Source: Pseudomonas sp. MIACH
GTDB lineage: Bacteria > Pseudomonadota > Gammaproteobacteria > Pseudomonadales > Pseudomonadaceae
DNA length: 64,000 nt
NCBI RefSeq assembly: GCF_001269925.1
Contig: NZ_LHVO01000018.1
Coordinates: forward strand, 186,001 to 250,000
Direction of reading: 5' to 3'
Part shown: in pieces, positions 19,496-28,200 of the stretch
Position numbering within the stretch: position 1 is the stretch's first letter
Layout: each line of letters starts with the position of its first letter
Program-made: the position numbers and the translations under genes
The notes under the pieces: generated by a model
Database searches by the model: none
What the model saw: the letters and a program-made list of their open reading frames with translations, nothing else
Told to the model about the DNA's origin: nothing

Positions 19496-19853
19496 TTAAT
19501 CCTCGCTGAGTATCGCCGCTAGCCTCTGATCCAGGTCTGCGGGGCTTTGGTTTGAAAAAGCCTAACCGGGAGTAAAACGGTGCATTCCACGGCACGTCTG
19601 TGAATGTCATCGTACTCAGCCCTAAGAAATCCTTGCGGGCTATTTAGTCATCAAGTGCAACCCAGCCTGTCGATAGCGCTATGAGTTGGTTAAGACCCTC
19701 GATGGGCATCGGAGGCGATTCAGCTAGTAGCCAACTCAACGCATCCATCATTCGAAATGCCTGAGCAGCGGAGATTTCAATGGCGGGCAGGAGTTGTGCA
19801 TCTTCGGGTACAGCGAGACGGATAATCGATTGTTGAAGCGGCAGGATGGCCAA
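19496..19853 (-). pseudogene. Decayed GNAT N-acetyltransferase
   Basis: The first 69 codons (from 19853) read as the N-terminus of a GNAT enzyme, with AIEISAAQAFR, then stop at TAA 19644-19646. The same frame continues past the stop into the family's C-terminal hallmark TFTDVPWNAPFYSRLGFF (near 19545-19610). After one frameshift the expected end DLDQRLAAILSED appears, with a stop at 19496-19498. About 45 residues, including the acetyl-CoA-binding loop, are missing in the middle. It therefore carries an internal deletion, an in-frame stop and a frameshift. Confidence 0.8.
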
Positions 19854-19970
19854 GCCCAGAAGTCGTCGTCCTGAACGTGTGTTGCTAGAAGCAACACCTG
19901 AGCGCTGTGTTGAAATCCTATGGGGACTGGCCCTGAATCCGTAACATCGTATTACGCATAATGTATATTA

Positions 19971-20009
19971 TGTTAAATCATATGTCAGGCTACTCGACTT
20001 CCTGCTCTC
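19971..20009. repeat. Left copy of a 39-bp dispersed repeat
   Basis: This segment starts with TGTTAAATCATATGTCAGG and ends with ACTTCCTGCTCTC. It matches 36 of 39 bases at 33197-33235 in the same orientation. It lies among decayed genes. A near-palindrome CATAATGTATATTATG (19957-19972) abuts its left end. Confidence 0.7.
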
Positions 20010-20226
20010 GCTCCGTTCTCGACCGAAATATTTTTGACGATATCGTACACCGACATGTGCAGAGGTTTCCGGCTTCATCGTAATACCACCGTTGGACCTT
20101 CTTCCAGACGTGTTGCGATGTGCTTTGACATGATCAAACCCGCATTTCATCGTGATTTCTCACACTCTACGCCCAGTACCCCTCAAGACTTTGAGTGCAT
20201 GAAGGAGTGCTCGCTCTACCTATGGC

Positions 20227-20392
20227 TGTTGCTAGACGACCGCCGCGCCAGTCGCTCGAAGCTGGTCAGCTGAGGACCAATGACTGCCCTCCTTTGCTCG
20301 GGCGCAGACTGGCGTGACATGCCGGAGCGTTTCGGCCCTTGACTGAAGGAAAATCGCCGCATCATTACGCGCTTCGAAAGTAACCATCCAGC
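20227..20392 (+). mobile_element. Relic of an IS5-family transposase
   Basis: The frame at 20280-20341 reads LCSGADWRDMPERFGP and then a stop; this is the conserved N-terminal block of IS5/IS427-type transposases. Just upstream, DDRRA matches the preceding block in another frame. At about 20350-20382, ENRRIITRFE resembles the C-terminal end of the same proteins. The whole catalytic middle is absent, so this is a deeply decayed copy with no activity. Confidence 0.6.
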
Positions 20393-20404
20393 GAAGTCGC
20401 CTTC

Positions 20405-20545
20405 CCTATCCCGGCCAGTGCGGATGAACAACTGTTCGTCCAGGGTCTTTGCCCAGTTTTTCCGTCGTGCGCGACAGCAGCGGCGACTCGATGGGCAGTT
20501 TCTCCGTTGCGCAGCCAAAGAAGTTCTTCAGCCTCGGACAGAGAG
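20405..20545 (-). pseudogene. Relic of a LysR-family regulator (HTH only)
   Basis: Three short frames, joined by two shifts, spell the LysR N-terminal helix-turn-helix: AEEL, then FFGCATEKLPIESPLLSRTT with EKLGK, then TLDEQLFIRTGR. Intact family members read AEELHFGRAAEKLHI...LSR...LE...LG..LFVRTGR. The effector-binding domain is gone. It lies directly after the SDR gene on the same strand and may once have regulated it. Confidence 0.55.
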
Positions 20546-20577
20546 CAACATAGGTATTGACGTTCTGTACCGATCAC

Positions 20578-21540
20578 TCATTTCCTTTCAAAAGCGTCAA
20601 TCCCTGTAAGTTGAGCGGATAGTGCCCAAAGGCGTTCGGCTTGGTCAGGGTCGGCGGCATAAGGCCGAACGCCGACAAAGGATGGTGGTTCGCTTGCATC
20701 CAGCGAAGCGATCTCACAGTCCTCACAATATAAGCCTCCCATGCCATTCAACTGTGGAGCTGTTGCGGCCCAAACTTGGGTTGCCGCACCTTGCTGCGTC
20801 GTCTTGAAAGTCGGATCGGCAAGGTGGCCGTTGACGTCTAGCCAGCCGGCGGCAATCATTTCATCCTGCGCCAGATGACGCTGGAGCGGAGTGAGAATCT
20901 TGCCGGGGTGAAGGGAGAAAGCCCGGACACCCTCGTGTTGACCAAGCCGATCAAGGTGGACAGCAAACAATGCATTGGCCGTCTTCGACTGCCCATAGGC
21001 CAACCACTTGTCGTAGCCCTGCGTAAATTGCACATCGTTCCAGCGGATACCCGATTGGTGATGCCCCGCCGATGACACTACTACCACCCTTGCTCGCCCC
21101 TTGAGCGCAGGCCATAGCAAATTCACGAGGGCGTAGTGCCCCAGATGATTGGTAGCGAACTGTGCCTCCCAACCCGCCCCTACACGGGTTTCCGGGCAAG
21201 CCATTATTCCCGCGCTGCCGATCAGGATGTCGATGTGTCGGTCGCTTGCCAGGAAACGGTGTGCGAAGTCATGCACGCTGGTCAGGTCGGAAAGATCCAG
21301 TCGCTCGATTTCCACATTAGGGATTCCGTTAGTCTTTGCGCGAGCAGCTTCAACATCACGTGCTGCAACAACGACACGCGCGCCCGCATTGGCCAGTGCT
21401 CTTGTCGTCTCCAGGCCCAGACCGGAATGCCCCCCGGTGACAATGGCGGTGGTGTTGGATAGATCGCACCCTTCAAGTACTTCTGCTGCGGTGGTTACCG
21501 CTCCGTAACCCGAGTGGATAGGAGATTGTTTGCTGGTCAT
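20578..21540 (-). CDS. SDR-family oxidoreductase (retinol-dehydrogenase-like)
   Basis: This 320-residue short-chain dehydrogenase has TGGHSGLG, a NAD(P) Arg after the second strand (VVAARD), SSAGHH and the YGQSK (YxxxK) motif. The longer C-terminal tail and NHLGHYALVN segment resemble the retinol-dehydrogenase-like group. I start at ATG 21540, which has AAGGA seven bases upstream; a Met eight codons earlier has no ribosome site. It is divergent from an AraC gene, which probably controls it. The substrate is unknown. Confidence 0.85.
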   Translation of the reverse strand: MTSKQSPIHSGYGAVTTAAEVLEGCDLSNTTAIVTGGHSGLGLETTRALANAGARVVVAARDVEAARAKTNGIPNVEIERLDLSDLTSVHDFAHRFLASDRHIDILIGSAGIMACPETRVGAGWEAQFATNHLGHYALVNLLWPALKGRARVVVVSSAGHHQSGIRWNDVQFTQGYDKWLAYGQSKTANALFAVHLDRLGQHEGVRAFSLHPGKILTPLQRHLAQDEMIAAGWLDVNGHLADPTFKTTQQGAATQVWAATAPQLNGMGGLYCEDCEIASLDASEPPSFVGVRPYAADPDQAERLWALSAQLTGIDAFERK

Positions 21541-21664
21541 GGCGTGTCCTTGTGAATCTGACATGGAATAGGGGCAAAACCCATGGCCACCATTGTCTAG
21601 ACTAGACTTGGGACTGTGAATGCAGCAAAGTCCAATTATCTGTCGAGATCGTCCTACACACCTT

Positions 21665-22585
21665 ATGGATCCCCTTTCCGAAACCCTCTCTCTTCTAAAT
21701 ACTCATAGCTCCTTTTTTGCAGGTCTGAAGGCTGGTGGAGATTGGGCCATCGATTTTCCACCACCCGACGGCATCAAGTTCAATGCAATCGTTGAAGGGA
21801 CTTGTTGGCTAATGGTGGAAGGCGTGGAGCAACCTATCCGATTGACGGCCGGAGACTGCTTTCTTTTGCCACGCAAGCTGGCGTTTTCACTCCGCAGCGA
21901 TTTGTCATTTCCGGCCATCCACTCGGATGCGATTTATCGCCATGCCGTCAATGGCATCGCCAGTTGTGGGACAGCCGATGAGTTTTTCCTGATCGGGGGA
22001 CGTTTTGACTTCGGTGAGGAGGCTCGTCTTCTATTTGACGGATTGCCTCCCGTCGCGGTCATCAAAAGTGGTTCGGATCAAGCTTGCGTGCTGAATTGGG
22101 CCTTGCAGCGTATTGCTCATGAACTTACCAATCCGGCTCTTGGTAACTCGATTGTGGTTCAGCATCTCGGCCACATCATGCTAGTGCAGGTTCTACGAAT
22201 TTATTTGATCCAAGAAGGAAATACCGCACCGAGCTGGCTGCTTGCTATATCTGATCCACGTATCGGGGCAACCATTCAAGCCATTCATGCCGATCCGGCG
22301 CGTTCTTGGTCAGTAGAGAACCTTGCCAAAATCGCAGGTTTTTCTCGCTCGACCTTCGCTTTGCGATTCAAGCAAAAATCTGGTGTCGCCCCTTTAGAGT
22401 ACGTCTTGCGCTGGCGCATGCAATTAGCTACGAGATTGTTGAAAACAAACCGCACTACCATTTCGTCCATAGCACAAAAGCTGGGCTATGACTCCGACAG
22501 TGCTTTTAGCCACGCTTTCAAGCGCATTATGACGTGTTCACCTCGTGAATACAGAGAGAGAGTGGCCTCCATATCCCAGCAGTAG
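21665..22585 (+). CDS. AraC-family regulator with cupin_6 sensor
   Basis: This 306-residue regulator has an N-terminal cupin-like ligand domain (residues 5-180; GTCWLMVEGVEQPIRLTAGDCFLLP) and a C-terminal double HTH (WSVENLAKIAGFSRSTFALRFK, then ISSIAQKLGYDSDSAFSHAFKR). The base composition is more A+T-rich than the flanking core genes, which hints at acquisition. It is divergent from the SDR gene at 20578, a pairing common in which the regulator activates the neighbour in response to its substrate. Confidence 0.85.
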   Translation: MDPLSETLSLLNTHSSFFAGLKAGGDWAIDFPPPDGIKFNAIVEGTCWLMVEGVEQPIRLTAGDCFLLPRKLAFSLRSDLSFPAIHSDAIYRHAVNGIASCGTADEFFLIGGRFDFGEEARLLFDGLPPVAVIKSGSDQACVLNWALQRIAHELTNPALGNSIVVQHLGHIMLVQVLRIYLIQEGNTAPSWLLAISDPRIGATIQAIHADPARSWSVENLAKIAGFSRSTFALRFKQKSGVAPLEYVLRWRMQLATRLLKTNRTTISSIAQKLGYDSDSAFSHAFKRIMTCSPREYRERVASISQQ

Positions 22586-22736
22586 GGCTGATCTTCAGTA
22601 GGCTGACGAGGTACATATTTTGATAAGTCAGGCAGGACATGGTGTGCAGCCCGGGGCTTCGATTGCCAGCATCGTTTCAGCTCGTGTACCGGCAGTGATC
22701 GCTTTTGTAGGGGCGACTCGCTCCTGAGCAAGCCCG

Positions 22737-24044
22737 CTAAAAAGAGCGAGTCGGTAATCTCAGCTCAGCGCACAGTCCGCCGCCTTCGCGATTCCTCAAG
22801 GTCAGGGAGCCGCCGAGGGCTTGTGCCAGTTGCTGGGCGATAGCCAGGCCCAGGCCCGTGCCGCCGGTGCTGCGGTTGCGCGAATTTTCCACGCGGTAAA
22901 ATGGCTCAATCACACGGGCCAGATCCTCCTCAGCGATGCCGGGACCACGATCCATCACGGTCACCGAGAGGCTGTCGCCGTCCTTCGATTCAACCCGCAG
23001 CTGCGCTGCACCGGCGAATTTGAGCGCGTTATCCGTGAGGTTTACCAGCACTCGGCGCAGCGCGTGGGGCCGGGTGTGGATCACTGCGTTGCTTTTGCCG
23101 CTGAGCTGCACGTCCTTGCCTATGTCCTGGTAGTCGAACACGAGGCTGTCGAGGAATGAATCAAGATCGGTACGGCGGCTTTCCTCGGTGGCACCATGCA
23201 CGCTGCGGGCATAGGCAACGCCTTCACGCACCAGATGCTCCATCTCGCCGAGGTCATTCCACAATTTGTCTTTGTCGCCGCAGTCGTCCATCAATTCGGC
23301 ACGCAGCTTCATGCGCGTGATCGGGGTTTGCAGGTCGTGGGAAATTGCCGCCAGCAGTTGCATGCGTTCTTTCAGATAGGCCGCAATGCGCGCCTGCATG
23401 GCATTGAAGGCGATGGCAGCGTGTGCGACTTCGGTTGGGCCTAGTTCATCCAGGTGCACCGGGTGAGTATTGGGATCGAGGTTTTCCACGGCCTGGGCCA
23501 GGCGGGTCAGCGGGCGTATGGCAATGCGGACGGCCAGCCACGCGCACAGAATCATCAAGGCCAACTGGCCCAGCAAAACCACCGGCAGCCACGGCGACAA
23601 CGGCACCATCGAGGGGCGCACGTCGATGGTCACCGGGCTGCCGTCGGCCAGTTTCAGATGGACCTGGAAGTGTTTGATAGACCCGGGAATGTCTGTCACG
23701 GTCATCGGGTAATCCTTGCCGATGGCCTCCTTGATCGAGGTCACTGCAATCGGCGTGTCGCGCAGGGCGGTGCCTGGCGAGCCTTCATCGAGCAAATAGC
23801 GGTAATTGCGTCGATCCAGTTGTTTCAACCAACTCATGCGTTCCTCGGCGGGCAAGCGGTCAAGGATGGCAATGGACGTCGACACGTCGGTTTCCAGATT
23901 ACCGAGCATGGTGTTTTTCGCGGTTTCGTAACGCTCGTAGTACTGCACGCCGAAGGACAAGGCCTGCGCCAGGGTCAGACCGACCAGAAAGATCAGCGAC
24001 AGCCGCGATACAAGGGTACGAGGCCAATGCAGCGAAGGCTTCAT
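22737..24044 (-). CDS. Sensor histidine kinase
   Basis: This inner-membrane kinase of 435 residues has helices at about 12-32 and 152-172 flanking a periplasmic sensor of about 120 residues. A HAMP domain follows, then the HisKA box SHDLQTPITRM with His236 and the HATPase domain (NLTDNALKFA, DRGPGIAEED, GGTGLGLAI). It is translated from an ATGA overlap with the upstream response regulator gene. The periplasmic ligand is unknown; the DUF2790 and thiol-redox genes next door suggest an envelope or metal/oxidant signal. Confidence 0.92.
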   Translation of the reverse strand: MKPSLHWPRTLVSRLSLIFLVGLTLAQALSFGVQYYERYETAKNTMLGNLETDVSTSIAILDRLPAEERMSWLKQLDRRNYRYLLDEGSPGTALRDTPIAVTSIKEAIGKDYPMTVTDIPGSIKHFQVHLKLADGSPVTIDVRPSMVPLSPWLPVVLLGQLALMILCAWLAVRIAIRPLTRLAQAVENLDPNTHPVHLDELGPTEVAHAAIAFNAMQARIAAYLKERMQLLAAISHDLQTPITRMKLRAELMDDCGDKDKLWNDLGEMEHLVREGVAYARSVHGATEESRRTDLDSFLDSLVFDYQDIGKDVQLSGKSNAVIHTRPHALRRVLVNLTDNALKFAGAAQLRVESKDGDSLSVTVMDRGPGIAEEDLARVIEPFYRVENSRNRSTGGTGLGLAIAQQLAQALGGSLTLRNREGGGLCAELRLPTRSF

Positions 24045-24781
24045 GTCGGTGCTCCAAGCACTTCCACTGGCAGCGAGAAGACATACCCTTCGCTGCGCAC
24101 GGTTTTGATGTAAGCCGGCTCGCGGGCATCGTCAAGCAGGCGTTGACGCAGACGGCTGACCAGCAGATCAATGGAGCGGTCGAACAGGTCGGCGTCACGG
24201 CCCTGGGTCAGGTTGAGCAACTGGTCGCGATTGAGTACCCGTTGCGGATGGTCGAGGAACACCCGCAGCAGGCGATATTCAGCGCCGCTGAGGGCGACCA
24301 TGGTGCCGTCTTCATCAAGCAGATGGCGGGCGGAGGTGTCCAGGCGCCAGCGCCCGAACCCCAGCAACCTTCCGGTTTCGGTAACGACCAGGTTGGGCGG
24401 CAGCATGCGCGTGCGGCGCAGCACAGCGTTGATGCGCGCCAGCAATTCACGGGCGGAGAACGGCTTGACCAGGTAGTCGTCGGCGCCCATTTCCAAGCCG
24501 ATGATGCGATCGGTTTCGTCGTTGCGTGCGGTCAGCATCAGCACCGGCGTGGCCTTGTGTTTGCCGGCGCGAATGTCGCGGCAGAGCACCAGGCCATCGT
24601 CGCCGGGCATCATGATGTCCAGCACGATCAGGTCCACCGGCGTGGCCTCGAGAAACGAGCGCATCTGGCGGCCATCCGCAACCACGGTGGTACGCAGGCC
24701 ATTCTTCCTCAGGTAGTTGCCGACCATCTCTCGAATCTCACGGTCATCGTCCACGATGAGGATGTGATCAACGTGTTCCAT
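24041..24781 (-). CDS. OmpR-family response regulator
   Basis: This 246-residue regulator has a receiver domain (acidic triad DDD at 11-13, phospho-acceptor Asp55 in VLDIMMPG, TAR and KPF motifs) and a C-terminal winged helix ending in IKTVRSEGYVF. It pairs with the kinase that follows. A direct repeat TGTAT-N5-TGTATC of the type used by OmpR-like regulators occurs twice in the upstream gap and once ahead of the operon at 32.8 kb. I infer that these are its targets. Confidence 0.92.
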   Translation of the reverse strand: MEHVDHILIVDDDREIREMVGNYLRKNGLRTTVVADGRQMRSFLEATPVDLIVLDIMMPGDDGLVLCRDIRAGKHKATPVLMLTARNDETDRIIGLEMGADDYLVKPFSARELLARINAVLRRTRMLPPNLVVTETGRLLGFGRWRLDTSARHLLDEDGTMVALSGAEYRLLRVFLDHPQRVLNRDQLLNLTQGRDADLFDRSIDLLVSRLRQRLLDDAREPAYIKTVRSEGYVFSLPVEVLGAPT

Positions 24782-24848
24782 GGGCCAAGCCTCTGTTATT
24801 GGGAATTGCGGCTCAGTCTATAGAGACTGAGCCCGCTCGCCCGCGACG

Positions 24849-24937
24849 GTTTGTATTGCAGTGTATCTGCTCTGGCGAAGGATACATGCAGAGGCAAAAA
24901 CTACGAATTTCCGGGGTTTTGTATGGCTGTGTATCAG
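24849..24937 (+). promoter_or_regulatory. Two response-regulator box candidates
   Basis: The 21-base segments 24849-24869 and 24917-24937 are alike, with pattern TTTGTAT-GC-GTGTATC. Each contains TGTAT-N5-TGTATC with a 10-base period, as expected for tandem binding of an OmpR-type dimer. They lie between the response regulator and the DUF2790 gene and point towards the latter. Confidence 0.6.
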
Positions 24938-24953
24938 GACGGGGTCCTGATAC
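24931..24953. promoter_or_regulatory. 10-bp perfect inverted repeat
   Basis: GTATCAGGAC and GTCCTGATAC flank a GGG centre. The left arm shares its GTATCAG with the second response-regulator box, so another regulator could compete there. It lies about 134 bases before the DUF2790 start. Confidence 0.45.
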
Positions 24954-25086
24954 GAACCGATTTATCCGCGCCTGTTTTTGACACAGGCGAGATACCTCGC
25001 GGGCTTCTAATGAGCCACATCGAGGCCAACCCAAGCGCCTCGGCTCAACTGAACGACCCAACCATTGAAGCCTTGAGGAAACGACC

Positions 25087-25347
25087 ATGAACACCAATAC
25101 CCTCTATGCCACTTGCCTGTTTGCCGCCCTGAATATCTGCACCTTCTCGGCCCGTGCCGAAGCCGACGTCACGCCGCAAACCTACACCTACGGCACGCAC
25201 CTGGACATCCAGAAAGTGGTGGCATTGACACAGGATGCCGGGGCTTCCTGCGGCATTGTCGATGCCCAACTGACCTACCTGGATTCGCAGGGCAAGACCG
25301 AGATCCTGAACTACCGCAAATTTGCCGATTGCCACAGCGATAACTGA
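25087..25347 (+). CDS. DUF2790 small periplasmic protein
   Basis: This 86-residue protein has a signal peptide (cleavage likely after SARA, residue 24). The mature part of about 60 residues has the family pattern TYTYGTHLDIQKVV and two cysteines (CGIV and ADCHSD) that could form a disulfide. DUF2790 proteins are small Pseudomonas exports, often found beside two-component systems that respond to metals or stress; their role is unknown. A GAGG ribosome site precedes the start. It is followed after 29 bases by the CcdA-TlpA gene. Confidence 0.85.
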   Translation: MNTNTLYATCLFAALNICTFSARAEADVTPQTYTYGTHLDIQKVVALTQDAGASCGIVDAQLTYLDSQGKTEILNYRKFADCHSDN

Positions 25348-25376
25348 GTCCGGCCCACATTTCATCAGGTGACCTT

Positions 25377-26588
25377 ATGTTCCTCATCGCATTCCTGGGC
25401 GGCTTATTGACCGTCCTCAGCCCTTGTATCCTGCCGGTCGTGCCATTTCTGTTCGCCGGTATCGACCGCACACGCTCATCGATCCTGCTCACCCTTGGCG
25501 GCATGGTCCTGACCTTCGCGCTGGTTTCCAGTCTGGCCGTGGTCAGCAGTGAATGGGTGATTCAGGCCAACAACACCGGGCGTCATGTGGCACTGGTGGT
25601 GATGGCGCTGTTTGCCTTGTCGCTGATCTCGGCGCGAATCAGTGGCTGGCTGGCCAGCCCGTTCGTGTTACTGGGCAATCGCCTCGACCCCGAGACACGC
25701 AAAATGTCCGGGCCACTGGGTTCGCTGATGACCGGTGTCGCCACCGGCCTGCTCTGGGCGCCGTGCGCAGGGCCTATCCTCGGGGTGATCCTTACCGGCG
25801 CCATGCTGCAAGGCGCCAATGCGCAAACCAGCCTGTTGCTGGTGGCCTACGGCCTGGGCAGTGCACTGTCGTTGGGTACGCTGATTTTCGCCGGACGCGG
25901 TTTAGTCAATCGCCTGAAGGCCTCGATTCCGGTCAGCGGTTGGCTGCGGCGCGCCACCGGTTTTGCGGTCCTGGCCGCAGCGCTGGTGATTTCTTCCGGT
26001 GCCGACAAGACGCTGTTGGCCGGGGCGTCGTCCGAAGGCGTCAGCGTGCTGGAAAAAGGCGTGCTGGAAAACGTCCCCAAAGTCGTCGAATACCTGGTAA
26101 GCAAGGCCAGGGCCGAACCCACCCTCGACAACGCACAAGGCCCGATGCCGTCGCTGTCCGGCGCGGTGGAATGGCTCAATTCGCCCGCACTGACCAGTGA
26201 GTCGCTCAGAGGCAAAGTGGTGCTCGTCGATTTCTGGACTTACGACTGCATCAATTGCCAGCACACCCTGCCGTATGTGAAGGACTGGGCGCAGAAATAC
26301 GAGAAGGATGGCTTGGTGGTAATCGGCGTCCACACCCCGGAATATGGCTTTGAACGAATCATCAGCAATGTCAGGGATGAGGTGAAAAAGCTCGGCATCA
26401 CTTACCCTGTGGCCATCGATAACAATTACGCGATCTGGCGCAACTTCGATAACCAGTACTGGCCCGCGCACTACCTGATCGACGCCAAAGGGCAAGTGCG
26501 TTTCACCCACTTCGGAGAAGGTCGCTACGAGACGCAGGAAAAGATGATTCAGCAACTGCTGCAGGAGGCGAAAGCTCCAGCCGCGTAA
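25377..26588 (+). CDS. CcdA-TlpA fusion (DipZ-like thiol:disulfide protein)
   Basis: This inner-membrane protein carries reducing power to the periplasm. Residues 1-210 form a CcdA/DsbD-beta domain with about six helices and redox cysteines Cys17 (LSPCILP) and Cys130 (WAPCAGP). Residues 255-400 are a TlpA/AhpC-like thioredoxin fold with the redox pair CINC (Cys291, Cys294). The 403-residue length is shorter than mycobacterial DipZ, which has an extra C-terminal domain. With the DUF2790 gene it forms an operon next to the two-component genes, which suggests a periplasmic thiol-stress response. Confidence 0.9.
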   Translation: MFLIAFLGGLLTVLSPCILPVVPFLFAGIDRTRSSILLTLGGMVLTFALVSSLAVVSSEWVIQANNTGRHVALVVMALFALSLISARISGWLASPFVLLGNRLDPETRKMSGPLGSLMTGVATGLLWAPCAGPILGVILTGAMLQGANAQTSLLLVAYGLGSALSLGTLIFAGRGLVNRLKASIPVSGWLRRATGFAVLAAALVISSGADKTLLAGASSEGVSVLEKGVLENVPKVVEYLVSKARAEPTLDNAQGPMPSLSGAVEWLNSPALTSESLRGKVVLVDFWTYDCINCQHTLPYVKDWAQKYEKDGLVVIGVHTPEYGFERIISNVRDEVKKLGITYPVAIDNNYAIWRNFDNQYWPAHYLIDAKGQVRFTHFGEGRYETQEKMIQQLLQEAKAPAA

Positions 26589-26600
26589 CCCTTAAAAATC

Positions 26601-26641
26601 AATGGCCCACAGGCAACGCGCCGTGGGCCATTAGCTTTTTC
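26601..26641. terminator. Bidirectional terminator
   Basis: AATGGCCCAC and GTGGGCCATT form a 10-bp stem 12 bases after the DipZ-like stop, followed by a T run in plus direction. The A-rich side (TTAAAAATC) supplies a U-tract for the convergent operon that ends at 26688. Confidence 0.85.
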
Positions 26642-26687
26642 TCCTGCGGCCCGGGTTGCGCGACCACAATCTCCCGCCAACCCCGGG

Positions 26688-28106
26688 CTAATCCGACACG
26701 ATGCTTTTGGCCTCAAGAAATGCTTCCAGCCCAAAGACTCCAAACTCCCGGCCGACACCGGACTGCTTTACCCCGCCGAACGGCGCCAGCAGCTCTGGCG
26801 AAATTCTGTTGATCAACACCGAGCCGGCCTGCAGCTGGGTCGCCAAGCGTTGGGCACGTTCCGGTTGCCGGGAAAACACATAAGCCTGCAAACCGTAGAG
26901 ACTGGCATTGGCAATATCGATCGCCTGTTCTGGCGAGTCATACGCAATGATCGATAGCACCGGGCCGAAAATCTCCTTTTGCGCGATGTCCATGTCACTG
27001 CTGACGTCGGCAAAGACCGTAGGCCTGACGAAATAGCCCTTATCCAAGCCGGTCGGTCTCCCCTCCCCGCCGATAATCAACGTCGCGCCTTGCGCCTGCC
27101 CGCAGCGGATAAAAGCTTGTACGCGGTCGAATTGGGCGCGATTGACCAGCGGCCCGAGAGCAGTGGCCGGATCCTGCGGATTGCCGACAACCATCGCTCC
27201 AACCAGGCTTTTGACGCGGTTGATAATGTCCTCGGCGTGCGTGCGTGGCACCAGCAGACGTGTGCCGGCGACACATGCCTGGCCGTTGTTCATGAACGCA
27301 GCATTCAGAGCCAGGGGAATGGCGGTGTCGAGATCGGCGTCATCCAGGATGATAGAGGCCGACTTCCCCGTGAGCGACAGACTCACTCGCTTCATGGTCT
27401 CGATTCCGGCGCGTGCAATGAGCTTTCCGGTGGCGGTGGACCCGGTGAATGAAACTTTCGCGATGAGTGGGCTGGCGCTGATTTCGGCACCCACATCACT
27501 GCCGCGTCCCAACAGAATGTTGAAAATCCCGTTGGGTAACTCTGCGCGATGCAACGCTTGGGCGAGCACGGTGGTCTGCAAGGGGCTCAACTCGCTCGGT
27601 TTGATGACCGAGGCACAGCCAGCCGCAATGGCCGATGCCAGTTTGCTGCATATCGTCCCGGCGGTGCTGTTCCAGGGGGCAAACAGCGCCGCGACTCCGA
27701 CCGGCTCCATCACCACGGTAGCGTCACCGACCGAACGAATCAGATCGTAGTTTTTCAACAGCTGCGCGGCATTGCTAAATGACTGCGAAGCGTAGCGACT
27801 GACCCATTGCGCGCGGGCAAACGGCGCACCGTACTCTTCGATGGCGGTATCGCGAATTTCATTCGTGCTCGCCAGCACGGCAGCCTGCAACTGTTCAAGC
27901 ATGTCGATACGCTCGGCCTTGGAGGTACGGCCCATCGCGACTTGAGCACGCGAAGCCGCCGCGATAGCGCGCCTGGCATCTTCACGATCAGCCAGGGTGA
28001 GCGTACCGATGACCGCCTCGGTAGCCGGATTGATGCATTGCACCGTTTCATTGCCCTGAACGGGAACGAATGCTCCATCAATGTAACTGTGATTGATCTT
28101 CCACAT
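26688..28106 (-). CDS. Aldehyde dehydrogenase family protein lacking the catalytic Glu
   Basis: This 472-residue ALDH-fold protein keeps the oxyanion Asn146 (APWNS), the NAD-binding TGSTATGK and the nucleophile Cys278 (NNGQACVAG). The usual general-base motif LELGGKS instead reads LSLTGKS, with Ser244 in place of Glu and Thr246 in place of Gly. It may have altered chemistry, for instance CoA-acylating or ester-hydrolysing behaviour, or be impaired. It is the last gene of a likely six-gene operon starting near 32.8 kb. I start at ATG 28106, where homology to YIDGAFVPV begins. Confidence 0.85.
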   Translation of the reverse strand: MWKINHSYIDGAFVPVQGNETVQCINPATEAVIGTLTLADREDARRAIAAASRAQVAMGRTSKAERIDMLEQLQAAVLASTNEIRDTAIEEYGAPFARAQWVSRYASQSFSNAAQLLKNYDLIRSVGDATVVMEPVGVAALFAPWNSTAGTICSKLASAIAAGCASVIKPSELSPLQTTVLAQALHRAELPNGIFNILLGRGSDVGAEISASPLIAKVSFTGSTATGKLIARAGIETMKRVSLSLTGKSASIILDDADLDTAIPLALNAAFMNNGQACVAGTRLLVPRTHAEDIINRVKSLVGAMVVGNPQDPATALGPLVNRAQFDRVQAFIRCGQAQGATLIIGGEGRPTGLDKGYFVRPTVFADVSSDMDIAQKEIFGPVLSIIAYDSPEQAIDIANASLYGLQAYVFSRQPERAQRLATQLQAGSVLINRISPELLAPFGGVKQSGVGREFGVFGLEAFLEAKSIVSD

Positions 28107-28200
28107 CGTGGCGTACCTGATTGATTGCGGTTGCCCGCGATAAGCACAACGCCCGGTATGCCCAGGCGTTGACCACGTCGAATCCCCCCTCTCCCGCGTT

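Noticed and set aside
20034..20273. A 79-codon frame in the decayed region
   Set aside because: No family is visible, and its end runs into the IS5-type relic in another phase. I treat it as noise.
22680..22740. REP-like sequence between the AraC and histidine kinase genes
   Set aside because: Only one degenerate arm (GAGCAAGCCCGCT) is present and the mirror arm does not pair well.
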